From Yersinia intermedia (GTDB lineage Bacteria > Pseudomonadota > Gammaproteobacteria > Enterobacterales > Enterobacteriaceae), in assembly GCF_900635455.1 (NCBI RefSeq), contig NZ_LR134116.1, positions 2,976,001 to 3,040,000 on the forward strand: a stretch of DNA of 64,000 bases, read 5' to 3'. A model generated the notes under the pieces. It did no database searches and was not told the DNA's origin. It saw only the letters and a program-made list of their open reading frames with translations. Below, piece after piece: positions 41,982-52,101 of this stretch (its first letter is position 1; every line of letters begins with the position of its first letter). Both the position numbers and the translations under genes were made by a program.

Positions 41982-44141
41982 TTAATCCATCCCATCTTCA
42001 TCTTCGATACTTTTGACTGATATTCCTAGCCGCTGCATCCGTGATAACAAGGTGGTGCGTTTTAGCCCTAACTTAATGGCGGCCCCTTTTGGGCCTGCAA
42101 CCACGCCATTGGTTTCACGTAATACCCGAACAATTCGCGCGCGCTCAGACTCTGAAGATTCAGGCTCTTCACTTTCGGGTAATAAGGTTTTATGCACAAC
42201 CCTTTCTGCCACAGGTTTAGTAGCCTCTAGCGGCGACAAATGATATTCCAACTCTTGTAACTGCAAATTCAGCGTAGTGCCACGGCTAAGGATGACCGCC
42301 CGCTCAATAACATTTTCCAATTCACGAATATTGCCCGGCCACGGTAAACGGCTGAGCAAACGTAATGTTTCACCAGGAATTGTGTCGATAGTGCGATTCA
42401 TCCGTTTGGCTATTTTTTGAGTAAAGAATTTTACCAGCAACGGAATATCTTCCGGCCGCTCACGCAGCGGAGGGATCACAATCGGAAAAACATTAAGCCG
42501 ATAATAGAGGTCGCTGCGGTATTCGCGATTCACCATCATCAATTTTAAATCACGATTGGTCGCAGCAATCAGGCGAACATCCACCGGAATAATTTTACTG
42601 CCGCCAAGGCGTTCTATTTCCCGCTCCTGTAATACACGCAATAATTTAGGCTGTAGTTCCAGAGGAATATCGCCCACTTCATCAAGAAATAGTGTGCCGC
42701 CGTCAGCCATTTCAAACCGGCCAATACGTTGTGATGATGCGCCGGTATAAGCCCCCTTCTCATGACCGAACAGATCACTTTCCATCAAACCCGATGGAAT
42801 GGCTGCACAGTTCATTTTCACCATGCGTTTATTCTTGCGGGTACTCAAATTATGAATAGCCCGGGCAATCAGCTCCTTACCGGTGCCGGTCTCCCCCAGA
42901 ATCAATACGGTACAATCACTGGAGGCCACCATCTCAACTTGTTCCAGTACCGCTTTAATCCCTGCACTATTACCGATTATCTCGCCAAACTCTCCATTAT
43001 GAATAATTTGATCCGTTAGATAGAGATTTTCATTTACCAACGAATCTTTTAGGCGGGTAATTTCGTTGTAGGCCAGAGCGTTATCAACAGCAATGGCAAT
43101 ACGCGCCGCAATTTGACGCAACAGTTTTACATTGCTATCAGTGAAGATATCACTCTGACATTGTGCCAGTTTCAAAACACCTAACATTTTGTGGCCGAAA
43201 AAAAGCGGCAACAGGCAAACAACTTGTAACCCTTCATCCAGCATATTTGCCAGTTGCTTATCGTCCGGTGCCAAAAGAGAGATATCAGCCAAATTAACCA
43301 GCAATAACGTTTTACTCTGTAAAACCTGCCCAGCCAAAGTGCCGGTAATATCCACCCATGCCTGCTGATACTGTACGGCCTTGCCACTCTGGTAGCGGGT
43401 AGAAAATACATTTAACTTATTTTTATCCTTATGGGTACCACAGAGCGCTAAGCTAATGTAATCAATATTAAAAAATCGATGTATCTCTTTTGAGACTTCT
43501 GCCGCTAATACATCCAACTCCAGCTTAGAAATAACCGTATTGGTCACATCTACTAAAATTCGGTAGTGGTCGCGCTCAAAGCGCAGTTTTTCACGCTCGG
43601 AAAATGCCCGATTGATTTCAGCAATATTATCAACGGCGATTGCCACTACATCTGCCAGTAATCCCAGAAAAGTAACTGCTTGTTCATCAAACTCACTGTC
43701 ATCAGTTTTAATAAATTCAATACAGCCCGACCAGTGATTGTCATGACCCAAGGGGAAATGGCAGCCGGAGTGCAATGCCTGATAAGGTGTCAAATCACAA
43801 ACAGCAGAAAACTCCCTTTGCATACGGCGATGGTCAGTCTGCAAAGGCGTCTGCTGCTGCCAGGCTAAGCCACCGGGGCCTTCGGCAAACAAGATATTTT
43901 GCGATCCCTGCACCTTGTTGGTCGCATCGTCATGGGTATAAAGGGTATTTTGGTTATAAAGAGGGTTAAGCAGTAATAAATTGACCCGCTGAAAACGCAC
44001 CACAGAAAAAGAGAGCTTTCTGAGTTCATTAACTAAATCGGTTATATCCCGTAGCAATAATAACTTTTTTGATACCGTGAACAGTGTATCTTGCCAAACT
44101 TGAGCCAATGTGGGACGGGGTAGTTTTTTTGCTCTATCCAT
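41982..44141 (-). CDS. fhlA: Formate-responsive sigma-54 activator FhlA (HyfR-type)
   Basis: A ~719-residue enhancer-binding protein. Two GAF-type sensor domains (roughly 20-180 and 205-370) bind formate in FhlA. Then comes the AAA+ domain with GETGTGKE (Walker A), the sigma-54 contact loop GAYTGA, GGTLFLDEVGD (Walker B) and an arginine-finger block. Last is a C-terminal helix-turn-helix (GAAIKLGLKRTTLLSRMQRLGI). The linker LLPLFFGHKMLGVLKLAQC and IAVDNALAYNEITRLK resemble FhlA more than HyfR, although its position beside hyf is that of hyfR. The frame opens at GTG 44174; I prefer ATG 44141 (MDRAKKLPRP), but neither has a strong ribosome site. Confidence 0.92.
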   Translation of the reverse strand: MDRAKKLPRPTLAQVWQDTLFTVSKKLLLLRDITDLVNELRKLSFSVVRFQRVNLLLLNPLYNQNTLYTHDDATNKVQGSQNILFAEGPGGLAWQQQTPLQTDHRRMQREFSAVCDLTPYQALHSGCHFPLGHDNHWSGCIEFIKTDDSEFDEQAVTFLGLLADVVAIAVDNIAEINRAFSEREKLRFERDHYRILVDVTNTVISKLELDVLAAEVSKEIHRFFNIDYISLALCGTHKDKNKLNVFSTRYQSGKAVQYQQAWVDITGTLAGQVLQSKTLLLVNLADISLLAPDDKQLANMLDEGLQVVCLLPLFFGHKMLGVLKLAQCQSDIFTDSNVKLLRQIAARIAIAVDNALAYNEITRLKDSLVNENLYLTDQIIHNGEFGEIIGNSAGIKAVLEQVEMVASSDCTVLILGETGTGKELIARAIHNLSTRKNKRMVKMNCAAIPSGLMESDLFGHEKGAYTGASSQRIGRFEMADGGTLFLDEVGDIPLELQPKLLRVLQEREIERLGGSKIIPVDVRLIAATNRDLKLMMVNREYRSDLYYRLNVFPIVIPPLRERPEDIPLLVKFFTQKIAKRMNRTIDTIPGETLRLLSRLPWPGNIRELENVIERAVILSRGTTLNLQLQELEYHLSPLEATKPVAERVVHKTLLPESEEPESSESERARIVRVLRETNGVVAGPKGAAIKLGLKRTTLLSRMQRLGISVKSIEDEDGMD

Positions 44142-44580
44142 AAACGTCGTTATTAAGCCCAGAAAAATGATCACTACTTTAAGGTATTAAACTGAACAAA
44201 TATATATCAACAGACGATAAGCTTGATCTGGGTTAACAAACTATTTCTCCGTAATTTGTCCATCTTACCAATCAGTTGAAATCACGTCTCATTTACATCG
44301 TAAGATAAATAAAAACATTAGGTTACATGTGATACTCACCCTACATGGAACATCAAATGACAACCAGCGCTATATAAATAAATACATATCGAAAATAAAA
44401 ATAAGTATTAATATCTGATCCAGAAAAAAACCAATTTTAGGGAAGATACAAAATACCACAGTAAAATCACTCAATGAATCTCTGGTATGAAAAATGCATT
44501 ACATTTAGGTCAGAAAAATAATTTATTAATATTAGTTTTTATTCCCCTACACCGATAAAATAATAAGTAAGGAGTTATCA
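44142..44580. other. 439-bp AT-rich divergent region fhlA / focA
   Basis: No gene is seen. It carries the sigma-54 promoter of focA at 44483-44498 and presumably the fhlA promoter near 44180-44220. AT-rich tracts around 44380-44460 could bind IHF. No confident FhlA site was recognised. Confidence 0.45.
44483..44498 (+). promoter_or_regulatory. Sigma-54 (-24/-12) promoter of focA
   Basis: TGGTATGAAAAATGCA has GG and GC ten bases apart. The -24 box differs from TGGCAC at two positions. It lies 83 bp before the ATG of focA. Confidence 0.6.
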
Positions 44581-45438
44581 ATGAGCATTGAAAATCCCTT
44601 TGATCTGCGACTTCCGGTTGATATGGCAAAACTGGCAGAGCAAGTCGGTATATATAAAGCCACTAAGAATCCGGCCACCACCTTTTATTTAGCCATGACT
44701 GCCGGTGTATTCATCTCTATCGCTTTTGTCTTCTACATTACAGCCACAACCGGCACCGCTGGCGTGGTGGCATTTGGGTTGGCAAAGTTGGTAGGTGGCC
44801 TGTGTTTCTCTCTCGGCCTGATTTTAGTGATTATTTGTGGGGCTGATTTGTTCACATCCACAGTACTCATTGTGGTGGCTAAAGCCAGTGGCAAAATCAG
44901 TTGGCGGCAATTAATCTGCAATTGGGTGAACGTCTATTTTGGTAATCTTATTGGCGCACTGTTCTTTGTGGCACTGATCTGGTTTGCCGGTCAGCATACA
45001 GCGGCAAATGGTTTATGGGGCTTGAATGTGCTGCAAACTGCCGAACACAAATTACATCATACGTTTGTAGAAGCGGTTTGTTTGGGGATTCTGGCCAATC
45101 TGATGGTCTGCCTGGCGGTATGGATGAGTTATTCCGGCCATACTTTGACGGATAAAATTGTGGTGATGTTACTGCCTATTGGCATGTTTGTCGCCAGCGG
45201 TTTTGAGCACAGTATCGCTAATATGTTTTTGATCCCGTTAGCTATTGTCATCCGCGATTATGCATCACCGGCGTTCTGGTTATCAATTAATGCTACCCCC
45301 GATCAGTTTTCCGCTCTGACCCTAAACAACTTTATTATCGATAATCTTATTCCTGTGACAATCGGCAATATTATTGGTGGAGGCTTATTGGTTGGCCTGA
45401 CTTATTGGATTATTTATCTGCGAAATCCAGCCCATTAA
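44581..45438 (+). CDS. focA: Formate channel of the FocA type
   Basis: A 285-residue formate/nitrite transporter (FNT) with six membrane segments, forming a pentameric inner-membrane channel. The N-terminus NPFDLRLPVDMAKLAEQVGIYKATK and the stretch TAGVFISIAFVFYITATTGT are those of FocA rather than FocB. The pore signature CGADLFTSTVLIVVAKASGK and gating His in GFEHSIANMF are present. In E. coli the hyf locus has focB here, so by position this could be called focB. TAAGGAGTT precedes ATG. No pflB follows, so this is probably a second copy dedicated to formate hydrogenlyase. Confidence 0.9.
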   Translation: MSIENPFDLRLPVDMAKLAEQVGIYKATKNPATTFYLAMTAGVFISIAFVFYITATTGTAGVVAFGLAKLVGGLCFSLGLILVIICGADLFTSTVLIVVAKASGKISWRQLICNWVNVYFGNLIGALFFVALIWFAGQHTAANGLWGLNVLQTAEHKLHHTFVEAVCLGILANLMVCLAVWMSYSGHTLTDKIVVMLLPIGMFVASGFEHSIANMFLIPLAIVIRDYASPAFWLSINATPDQFSALTLNNFIIDNLIPVTIGNIIGGGLLVGLTYWIIYLRNPAH

Positions 45439-45505
45439 GCCAATAGCGCCATTGATATCGACAAATTTGACGAAATGACGTGGATAAAAGTGACACCCAT
45501 AACAG

Positions 45506-45539
45506 AACAGCCAGCCGGGTTTACCCCTGACTGGCTGTT
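45506..45539. terminator. Hairpin between convergent focA and mglC
   Basis: AACAGCCAG / CTGGCTGTT, a perfect 9-bp stem with a 16-nt loop, lies 68 bp after focA and 22 bp after mglC. The T-runs are short on both sides. Confidence 0.55.
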
Positions 45540-45560
45540 ACGTTAATTCACAATAGCCGA

Positions 45561-46571
45561 TTATTTCTTCTTAGCGTATTTCAGTGAATCTAATGCGACG
45601 GCAAAGATAATGATCGCACCTTTAATAATATACTGCCAATAAGGGTTCACACCGATATAGGTTAATCCGTAGTTAATAACGGTAAAGATAATTACCCCTG
45701 TCACTACGCCGATAACGGTACCGACACCACCACTAAAGGACACCCCACCCACCACACAAGCGGCAATCGCATCCAGCTCGTACATGAAGCCAAGGTTGTT
45801 AGTCGCACTGCCGATACGGCCTGCTTCCAACATACCACCGAAGGCATAGAACACACCTGACAAGGCATAGATCATGATCAAGTTTAGTGGCACATTCACA
45901 CCAGAAACTTTTGCCGCTTCTGGGTTACCGCCGATGGCAAAAATATTCTTACCAAAGCGAGTTTTATTCCACAGCACCCAAACAAAGCCTATAGCAATCA
46001 AAGCATAGAAGGTAATATAAGACAGTTTGAAATCACCAAACCGCAGGAACCCTTGTGCAAAGGTTGAGAATGCCGGATCAAAACCTGCAATCGGTGATGC
46101 GCCAACGAAATCGTAATACAGGGAGTTAATCCCGTAGACGATAATCATAGTACCTAATGTGGTAATAAATGGTGTCACATTCAGGTAAGCAATGATAATA
46201 CCGTTGACCAAACCAATAATCGCACCAATCAGACAGACGGTTAAGATAACAATCGGAATCGGTACAGTGTGCAAATCAGGGAAAACTTTATTAACGTTAT
46301 CCATTGCTTGCAACATGGTTGCCGCAACTACTGCCGCCAAGCCTACCTGACGGCCGGCTGACAGGTCGGTCCCTTGGGTAACAATCAGCCCCGCCACGCC
46401 CAGTGCGATAATAATACGCACCGATGATTGGGTCAGAATGTTACTTAAGTTCATCAGACTTAAAAACGTCGGGTCCTTAACAATAATAATTGCCAGTAAT
46501 ACGAACAACACCACATAAATCCCGCTCTCTTTAAGGTAAGTGAGCATACTTTTCTTATTTAACGCATTCAT
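45561..46571 (-). CDS. mglC: Galactose/methyl galactoside ABC transporter permease MglC
   Basis: A 336-residue inner-membrane permease of the ribose/galactose ABC family, with about ten hydrophobic segments. The cytoplasmic loop GGNPEAAKVSGVNV and the segment GLIVTQGTDLSAGRQVGLAAVVAATM match E. coli MglC. It is the last gene of mglBAC, 20 bp after mglA. It imports D-galactose and methyl-beta-galactoside with MglA and MglB. Confidence 0.96.
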   Translation of the reverse strand: MNALNKKSMLTYLKESGIYVVLFVLLAIIIVKDPTFLSLMNLSNILTQSSVRIIIALGVAGLIVTQGTDLSAGRQVGLAAVVAATMLQAMDNVNKVFPDLHTVPIPIVILTVCLIGAIIGLVNGIIIAYLNVTPFITTLGTMIIVYGINSLYYDFVGASPIAGFDPAFSTFAQGFLRFGDFKLSYITFYALIAIGFVWVLWNKTRFGKNIFAIGGNPEAAKVSGVNVPLNLIMIYALSGVFYAFGGMLEAGRIGSATNNLGFMYELDAIAACVVGGVSFSGGVGTVIGVVTGVIIFTVINYGLTYIGVNPYWQYIIKGAIIIFAVALDSLKYAKKK

Positions 46572-46591
46572 AATAAGAACCTTCGACTAGA

Positions 46592-48112
46592 TTAGAGATG
46601 CAAGGATGCAAGACGTAATATTTCATTTTGCGTGGTTTGCTTAGTATCAACAATTCCCGCAACCTGACCATTACTCATTACTAAAATTCTGTCAGTGATC
46701 CCTAATAGCTCAGGCATTTCAGAAGAGATAATAATAATCCCTTTGTCTTTCTTCGCTAATTCAGTCATTAACTGATAGATTTCAAACTTAGCACCGACAT
46801 CAATACCCCGAGTCGGCTCATCCAACATTAATATTTCTGGTTGAGTCAGTAGCCAACGGCCAATAATTACTTTCTGCTGATTACCACCGGATAAAGAGCC
46901 AATATTGGTACGGTGACCCGGTGTTTTTACCCGCATCGCATCGATAACCCATTGGGTGTCGCTTTTCATGCGCGTATTATCTAACAGCCCAAATTTATTT
47001 TTATAGTTACGGATATTAGCAATCAGGGAATTAAACCCCACATCGAGATAGGCGTAAATCCCGGTTGAGCGGCGTTCTTCAGTTACCAGCGCAAACCCAT
47101 GATTAATGGCTTCATTGGCACTATGGTTATTAATACTTTTGCCATGTAGCTTAATGGTCCCAGCCACTTTTTCGCGGATACCAAATAAGGTTTCAACAAT
47201 ATCGGTGCGCTTGGCCCCAACCAAGCCGGCAATCCCCAAAATCTCACCTTTATGCAAATCAAAAGAGACATCACGGATCGAGGGTTGGCGCAGCGAGGTC
47301 AGATTTTTCACTTCCAGAATGACTTCACCCGGCTTATTCAGGCGGTCAGGGAAGCGCTGACTCAGTGAGCGCCCCACCATCATTGAGATTATCTGATCCA
47401 TGGTCAGCCCTTCCAGCGGCTGGGTAGTAATCCACTGACCATCACGTAAAATAGTGATTTCATCACACAGTTGGAATATTTCTTCCATCTTGTGAGAGAT
47501 ATAAACAATGCCACAGCCGCGCTCTTTCAATTTACGAATAATCGTAAATAGATGATTAACCTCTTTCTCGGTTAATGAAGAGGTCGGCTCATCCATGATG
47601 ACGATTTTGGCATTATAAGAGAACGCCTTGGCAATCTCGATCATTTGCATTTGAGATACTGATAATGTTGCGACTTTATCGCGGGGATCAATATCAATAT
47701 CCAATTCATCAAAGATAGCTTTGGTATCTTTGTACATTTTATCTTGATCGACAAAAAAGCCTTTGGTTGGGTAACGCCCCAGCCACATGTTGTCCATCAC
47801 TGTTCGTTGTAACACCAGGTTTAATTCCTGATGTACCATAGAGACACCGTGCTCTAATGCTTCTTTAGAGCTTTTAAATTCTATTTCTTGCCCCTGAAAG
47901 AGAATACTCCCGGAGTCTTTTTTATAGATACCAAACAGACATTTTAATAGCGTTGACTTACCTGCACCATTTTCTCCCATTAATGCATGGATCGAACTTG
48001 GCCGCACTTTAAGATTTACGTTATCTAACGCCTTTACACCCGGAAATGATTTATTGATATTACTCATTTCCAGCAACCACTCGCGAGGTTGTGCTGTATT
48101 AATATCGGCCAT
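46592..48112 (-). CDS. mglA: Galactose/methyl galactoside ABC transporter ATPase MglA
   Basis: A 506-residue duplicated ATPase. The first half has a full Walker A (GENGAGKST), [14 protein letters not shown] as signature and [13 protein letters not shown]. The second half has a degenerate Walker A ([11 protein letters not shown]), usual in this family, with [14 protein letters not shown] and [12 protein letters not shown]. It energises MglC in the inner membrane. Start ATG 48112 follows a 200-bp spacer after mglB that contains a strong hairpin. Confidence 0.96.
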   Translation of the reverse strand: MADINTAQPREWLLEMSNINKSFPGVKALDNVNLKVRPSSIHALMGENGAGKSTLLKCLFGIYKKDSGSILFQGQEIEFKSSKEALEHGVSMVHQELNLVLQRTVMDNMWLGRYPTKGFFVDQDKMYKDTKAIFDELDIDIDPRDKVATLSVSQMQMIEIAKAFSYNAKIVIMDEPTSSLTEKEVNHLFTIIRKLKERGCGIVYISHKMEEIFQLCDEITILRDGQWITTQPLEGLTMDQIISMMVGRSLSQRFPDRLNKPGEVILEVKNLTSLRQPSIRDVSFDLHKGEILGIAGLVGAKRTDIVETLFGIREKVAGTIKLHGKSINNHSANEAINHGFALVTEERRSTGIYAYLDVGFNSLIANIRNYKNKFGLLDNTRMKSDTQWVIDAMRVKTPGHRTNIGSLSGGNQQKVIIGRWLLTQPEILMLDEPTRGIDVGAKFEIYQLMTELAKKDKGIIIISSEMPELLGITDRILVMSNGQVAGIVDTKQTTQNEILRLASLHL

Positions 48113-48198
48113 AGTTATACCTGGCTAAGAATTGCTACTCATCTGCGAGATAAATACCCTATCCGCCGATAAGTGCATATTCAAAATAAGGATCAATG

Positions 48199-48250
48199 CA
48201 AAAACCTTCCGCCCCAATGCTGGTCACCCAATATCGGGGCCAGAAGGTTA
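48199..48250 (-). promoter_or_regulatory. mglB-mglA intercistronic stem-loop (attenuator-like)
   Basis: On the minus strand the arms AACCTTCTGGCCCC and GGGGCGGAAGGTT enclose a ~21-nt loop and are followed by TTTTTG. In periplasmic-binding-protein operons such elements commonly lower expression of the membrane genes relative to the binding protein. Confidence 0.6.
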
Positions 48251-48312
48251 ATAATTACTGCTTTACCCTCAGCACTAACACGGCTTTGGGCACCACCTAT
48301 CACGACAGGCTG

Positions 48313-49305
48313 TTATTTAGTAAATTCAGCCAGGTTATCTTTATCAACGCCTACATACGGAATACGTACAATTTTGTTTTCGATTTTCCATTTAGTGCCT
48401 TCAGCCGCAGGTTTACCAGCAGCCAGATTTTTAACTAAATCGAAGGTTGCTTTAGCCTGATTGTTGGCATCGTTCAACACGGTACCGGCCATTTGGCCTG
48501 ATTTCACCAGTGCTAACGCTTCTGGCAAGGCATCCACACCAAACACTGGAATATTGGTTTTGTTATGGGCTTTCAAGGCTTCTACTGCACCCATCGCCAT
48601 CGCATCGTTGTTAGCAATAACCACTTCGATCTTGTTGGCGTTAGGGCCAGATAACCAGGCATCCATTTTATCTTTAGCTTGCGCGGTATCCCACATTGCA
48701 GTATCTAACTGCAATTGTTGAGTCGGCAGGCCTTTTTCATTCAACGTTTTAATCACATAAGTTGTACGTGCTTCAGCGTCTGGATGGCCCGGTTCGCCTT
48801 TCAACAGCACAAATTGGATTTTGCCATCTTTGTTCAGATCCCATGCTGGGTTGGCTTTCCAGTGTTTAGCGATCAGCTCACCCTGAATAACACCAGACTC
48901 TTTAGAGTCAGTACCCACATAGTAAGCTTTATCGTAGCTATCCAATGCCTTACGTGAAGGTTCTTTGTTATAGAACACAATAGGCACATCGTTGCCGCGG
49001 GCTTTCTCAATAACAACCGGTGCTGCTGCTGGGTCAACCAGGTTAATGGCCAGCCCTTTCACACCTTTAGCCAGCAATACGTCAATTTGATCGTTTTGCT
49101 TGGACTGGTCATTTTGAGAGTCATTCATCAGTAAGGTAACGTCAGGAGATGCTTTAGCATCTTTCTCGATAGCTTTACGGACCACGGACATAAAGTTGTC
49201 ATCATATTTATAAATAGTGACACCAATACGGGTATCAGCTTGAGCAGCCGCGCCAAACATCATGCTGGCAACCAGGGTTGCTAATGTGAAAACCTTCTTA
49301 TTCAT
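48313..49305 (-). CDS. mglB: D-galactose/D-glucose-binding periplasmic protein MglB
   Basis: A 330-residue secreted binding protein. The signal peptide [23 protein letters not shown] is followed by the mature start [19 protein letters not shown], as in E. coli. It binds galactose and glucose for MglAC and presents them to the Trg chemoreceptor. The calcium-loop region [16 protein letters not shown] is recognisable. It is the first gene of mglBAC and has a good ribosome site (CCGGAGATACAA). Confidence 0.96.
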   Translation of the reverse strand: MNKKVFTLATLVASMMFGAAAQADTRIGVTIYKYDDNFMSVVRKAIEKDAKASPDVTLLMNDSQNDQSKQNDQIDVLLAKGVKGLAINLVDPAAAPVVIEKARGNDVPIVFYNKEPSRKALDSYDKAYYVGTDSKESGVIQGELIAKHWKANPAWDLNKDGKIQFVLLKGEPGHPDAEARTTYVIKTLNEKGLPTQQLQLDTAMWDTAQAKDKMDAWLSGPNANKIEVVIANNDAMAMGAVEALKAHNKTNIPVFGVDALPEALALVKSGQMAGTVLNDANNQAKATFDLVKNLAAGKPAAEGTKWKIENKIVRIPYVGVDKDNLAEFTK

Positions 49306-49609
49306 TTGTATCTCCGGGTTTATGTAGGGTAGTACAGGGTGATAACACCGTCGCCTTAACGTGAGAAAGACCCATCGTTCAAAGCTGCTGACACTGAATA
49401 TCTATCGTCCTTGAGCGCACTCCACTCCGAGAAAGCCGCCTGAGTCGTCAAAAACCATGCCACTTACAAACTCAACATCTGCGGAACGTGTGTTTGTAAA
49501 TTACTATTCTAAAACCCGCTACCGTGTGTTTTTTATCCGGTAACCGATGACATATTGATACATTCAGGTAGAAAACAACTAGAGCATAGACGGGCCGTTG
49601 TTAAGAATC

Positions 49610-49625
49610 TGTGAATTTTCTCACA
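49610..49625 (-). promoter_or_regulatory. CRP site of mglB promoter
   Basis: TGTGA-ATTTTC-TCACA is a perfect consensus palindrome. It is centred 41.5 bp upstream of the start predicted from the -10 element TATGCT, the class II position. Confidence 0.75.
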
Positions 49626-49629
49626 GATT

Positions 49630-49645
49630 GAAAACGGTTACACAA
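49630..49645 (-). promoter_or_regulatory. GalS/GalR operator of mglB
   Basis: On the minus strand GTGTAACCGTTTTCAA matches the gal operator GTGTAAnCGnTTnCAC except at the last base. It lies just upstream of the CRP site. Confidence 0.7.
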
Positions 49646-49659
49646 GAATAAATACCGAA

Positions 49660-50697
49660 CTAGTGAGCGACCCCACAAATTGCGACAGAATGGCGCGGCA
49701 CTAATGTGGGTTTAAAACAATAAGCCGCGTGCGGGTCTGGCGAGTGACAGGCCCCTTCAAGTGCCAGCTCCGTGGCCAAAGTTGCCATAGAAACAATAGG
49801 ATAACGGACTGTGGTCAATTTGGGACTGGTATAGCGGGCAATAGGGATATCATCAAAGCCCACCAGCGAAAACTGCTCAGGAACACTGATACCGTTTTCT
49901 TTCAGCACCGCCAGCGCACCAGCGGCCATTGAGTCGTTATAAGCAAATACCGCACTAAGCTGTAAATTGCGCCCCAGCAAATCAATCATGGCACGCTCCC
50001 CCCCAGCTAAATCCGGGGTGCCAAAAGCTCGCCAACTGTCAGGAGCACTGATACCGGCGGCCTTAAGCGCATTTAGGTAACCCGTTTGGCGCTGAGTAAC
50101 GTCATCAATGGGGTGATTAGAACCGAGGAAGCCGATACGATGATGGCCTTGTTTGAGCAGCAAGCGGCACGCCATTTGCGCACCGCTAACATTGTCTAAT
50201 CCTACACAGCGGTGCTCAAATCCAGGAATAATCCTATTAATCAAAACCATACCTGGAACTTGATCTAAAAAAGCGATTAACTCACTGTCACTCAATGCCT
50301 TAGCGTGAACAACCAATGAGTTACAACGCTGACGTAGTAGCACCTCTATGGCATGGCGCTCTTTATCAGCCTGATGGTAACTATTGCCAATCAGCAGGTA
50401 TTTTTGATGACGTTGCGCCACAGTGTCTACCGCTTTCACCAGCGCACCGAAAAAGGGATCGGAGACATCCATCACCACTACGCCGACAGTATCGCTGCTC
50501 TGTGTTGCCAGATTTTGTGCGTTGGCATTTGGCCGGTAACCCAGCTCTGATACCGCTTTCAGCACTGCGGCCCGCGTTTCTGGCCGGATAGCGGCGCTAT
50601 TATTGAGGACACGAGATACCGTAGCCAGCGAAACGCCAGCGCGTGAGGCCACATCACGAATGGTGATACTATTTCCAGATGAATGCAAAGCAGCCAT
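49660..50697 (-). CDS. galS: Galactose-responsive LacI-family repressor GalS
   Basis: A 345-residue LacI-family regulator. The N-terminal helix-turn-helix and hinge are in [21 protein letters not shown] and the following residues (about 11-60). A periplasmic-binding-like effector domain follows ([20 protein letters not shown] onwards). GalS represses mgl and its own gene and is relieved by galactose. It stands directly upstream of mglBAC on the same strand, the standard arrangement. GalR would be similar, but the location supports GalS. Confidence 0.93.
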   Translation of the reverse strand: MAALHSSGNSITIRDVASRAGVSLATVSRVLNNSAAIRPETRAAVLKAVSELGYRPNANAQNLATQSSDTVGVVVMDVSDPFFGALVKAVDTVAQRHQKYLLIGNSYHQADKERHAIEVLLRQRCNSLVVHAKALSDSELIAFLDQVPGMVLINRIIPGFEHRCVGLDNVSGAQMACRLLLKQGHHRIGFLGSNHPIDDVTQRQTGYLNALKAAGISAPDSWRAFGTPDLAGGERAMIDLLGRNLQLSAVFAYNDSMAAGALAVLKENGISVPEQFSLVGFDDIPIARYTSPKLTTVRYPIVSMATLATELALEGACHSPDPHAAYCFKPTLVPRHSVAICGVAH

Positions 50698-50788
50698 GAC
50701 CTTATCCTATGAATAAGTAACCATGCGCGCGTTGGCGTGAACTGGGCATGGCAGGTGGCCTATCCTACCCAGTTTGTTGAATTTGCCA

Positions 50789-50823
50789 CGTGAAATGCGT
50801 CACAAGAAAGAAAACGTTTACAT
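50789..50823 (-). promoter_or_regulatory. CRP site and gal operator of the galS promoter
   Basis: CGTGA-AATGCG-TCACA (50789-50804) is a near-perfect CRP site, and ATGTAAACGTTTTCTT (minus, 50823-50808) resembles the gal operator. A -10 candidate TAGGAT (50767-50762) places the CRP site at -41.5. The arrangement is the same as at mglB and implies autoregulation. Confidence 0.6.
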
Positions 50824-50867
50824 ACAAATTTGTAACCCGCTTAATCCTTTTTACTTTACAGATGCAT

Positions 50868-52058
50868 TCAGAGCTTAGTGTTGCGTGGTTGTAACGATTG
50901 ACCGCAGGCATAGGCGGTCAATTTTCGCCATAACCACTCGAGCGGCCCTTGAGCGAAGTAGCGCAGCCATAGCAGGGAGAACAGGATATTACACAGCCAG
51001 ACCAGTGGAACAATCGCGAGGAGCTGTAGTCGGTCGAGTTGTTGGTATAAACCGAAGTGATAGAAGATCAGCGTACATAGCAATGTTTGCAGTAAATAAT
51101 TACTCAGGGCCATGCGCCCTACCTGTGCCAACCAATGGCTGACACGCCAACCGGATATTGTCGGAGCGACGCCATACAGCAGAGCCAAATAGCCCACAGC
51201 CTGTAATGGAGCGCCTAACTCACGGGGAACTTGCAGCAAAAAACCGCTCCAGCGGTAGTCCCAACCCACTCCCCATTGCAGCGCCACCCCCGGTATTTGG
51301 ATAACGAGTGAAAGCGGTATCAAACATGCGGCAAGCAAGCGGTAGTGACGCAAGCTAAAATCACCGCGTAGCCAGCCAGAACGCATTAACCCAGCACCAA
51401 ATAACATCGAGCCAGCCAGCTCCCAGCCATATTGGGCACCGATGGCAATCAAATTGGATGAGAACAGATCTAACCGGTTCTTCCAGGCTTCCATCCCGCC
51501 ACGCAACTTCCAAAATTGCTCATATTGCAGATCCGCAGGCCCTGGCTGCCAAAAACGCCCCGGTTCGCCATTGGTGATAAACCCCAGTAGCAGCAATACC
51601 GCGACACCCACTAAATAAAGCACCGCACCGGTACGCAACAAACTGGCGGCATCTTTGGCATCACGAATCATTCGCCAACACACCAGACCAATCAAACCAT
51701 AAGCAAATAGGATGTCTCCATCCCAGAAAAAGATACCGTGAATCAATCCCAGTAATAGCAATAAGGAAAGTCGTGCCCGAATCCAACCCTTGCCACGTTT
51801 AAGTAATAGCTCAAGGCCCGCCCCAAACAGAATGGCAAAAATAGATAAGAACTTGGCCTGTGCCACTATATCGAGGATGGCCCAAGTCCAGGCATCTGAC
51901 CGCGAAGGAAGGCCCAGATAGGCCGGATTAAGATAGGCAGCCTTTGACAGACCGAAGGCGCTGATATTGAGCAGCAGAATGCCAAGGATGGCCAGCCCTC
52001 GCGCACTGTCTAACGTTGCGATGCGTTGACGCATACCCGACATCCTGTGTACGGGCAC
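50868..52058 (-). CDS. yeiB: DUF418-family membrane protein YeiB
   Basis: A 396-residue inner-membrane protein with about ten hydrophobic segments, matching E. coli YeiB. The N-terminal signature RIATLDSARGLAILGILLLN (12-31) and the C-terminal DUF418 region (WLAQVGRMALSNYLLQTL) are clear. Function unknown; the fold resembles acyltransferase-3-type membrane proteins. It lies 43 bp after folE on the same strand and is probably cotranscribed. Confidence 0.9.
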   Translation of the reverse strand: MPVHRMSGMRQRIATLDSARGLAILGILLLNISAFGLSKAAYLNPAYLGLPSRSDAWTWAILDIVAQAKFLSIFAILFGAGLELLLKRGKGWIRARLSLLLLLGLIHGIFFWDGDILFAYGLIGLVCWRMIRDAKDAASLLRTGAVLYLVGVAVLLLLGFITNGEPGRFWQPGPADLQYEQFWKLRGGMEAWKNRLDLFSSNLIAIGAQYGWELAGSMLFGAGLMRSGWLRGDFSLRHYRLLAACLIPLSLVIQIPGVALQWGVGWDYRWSGFLLQVPRELGAPLQAVGYLALLYGVAPTISGWRVSHWLAQVGRMALSNYLLQTLLCTLIFYHFGLYQQLDRLQLLAIVPLVWLCNILFSLLWLRYFAQGPLEWLWRKLTAYACGQSLQPRNTKL

Positions 52059-52101
52059 CCACTGGCACCCTCTCTGAAAAGGCTAATTAGCCGTTGCGAC
52101 G

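Larger units (their letters stand above)
49306..49659. other. galS-mglB control region
   Basis: A 354-bp space. From galS towards mglB it holds a gal operator (49630-49645), a perfect CRP site (49610-49625) and a -10 candidate TATGCT (49588-49583, minus). That gives a start near 49576 and a long leader of ~270 nt. A weaker operator-like ATCCGGTAACCGATG lies at 49536-49550. Confidence 0.6.
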
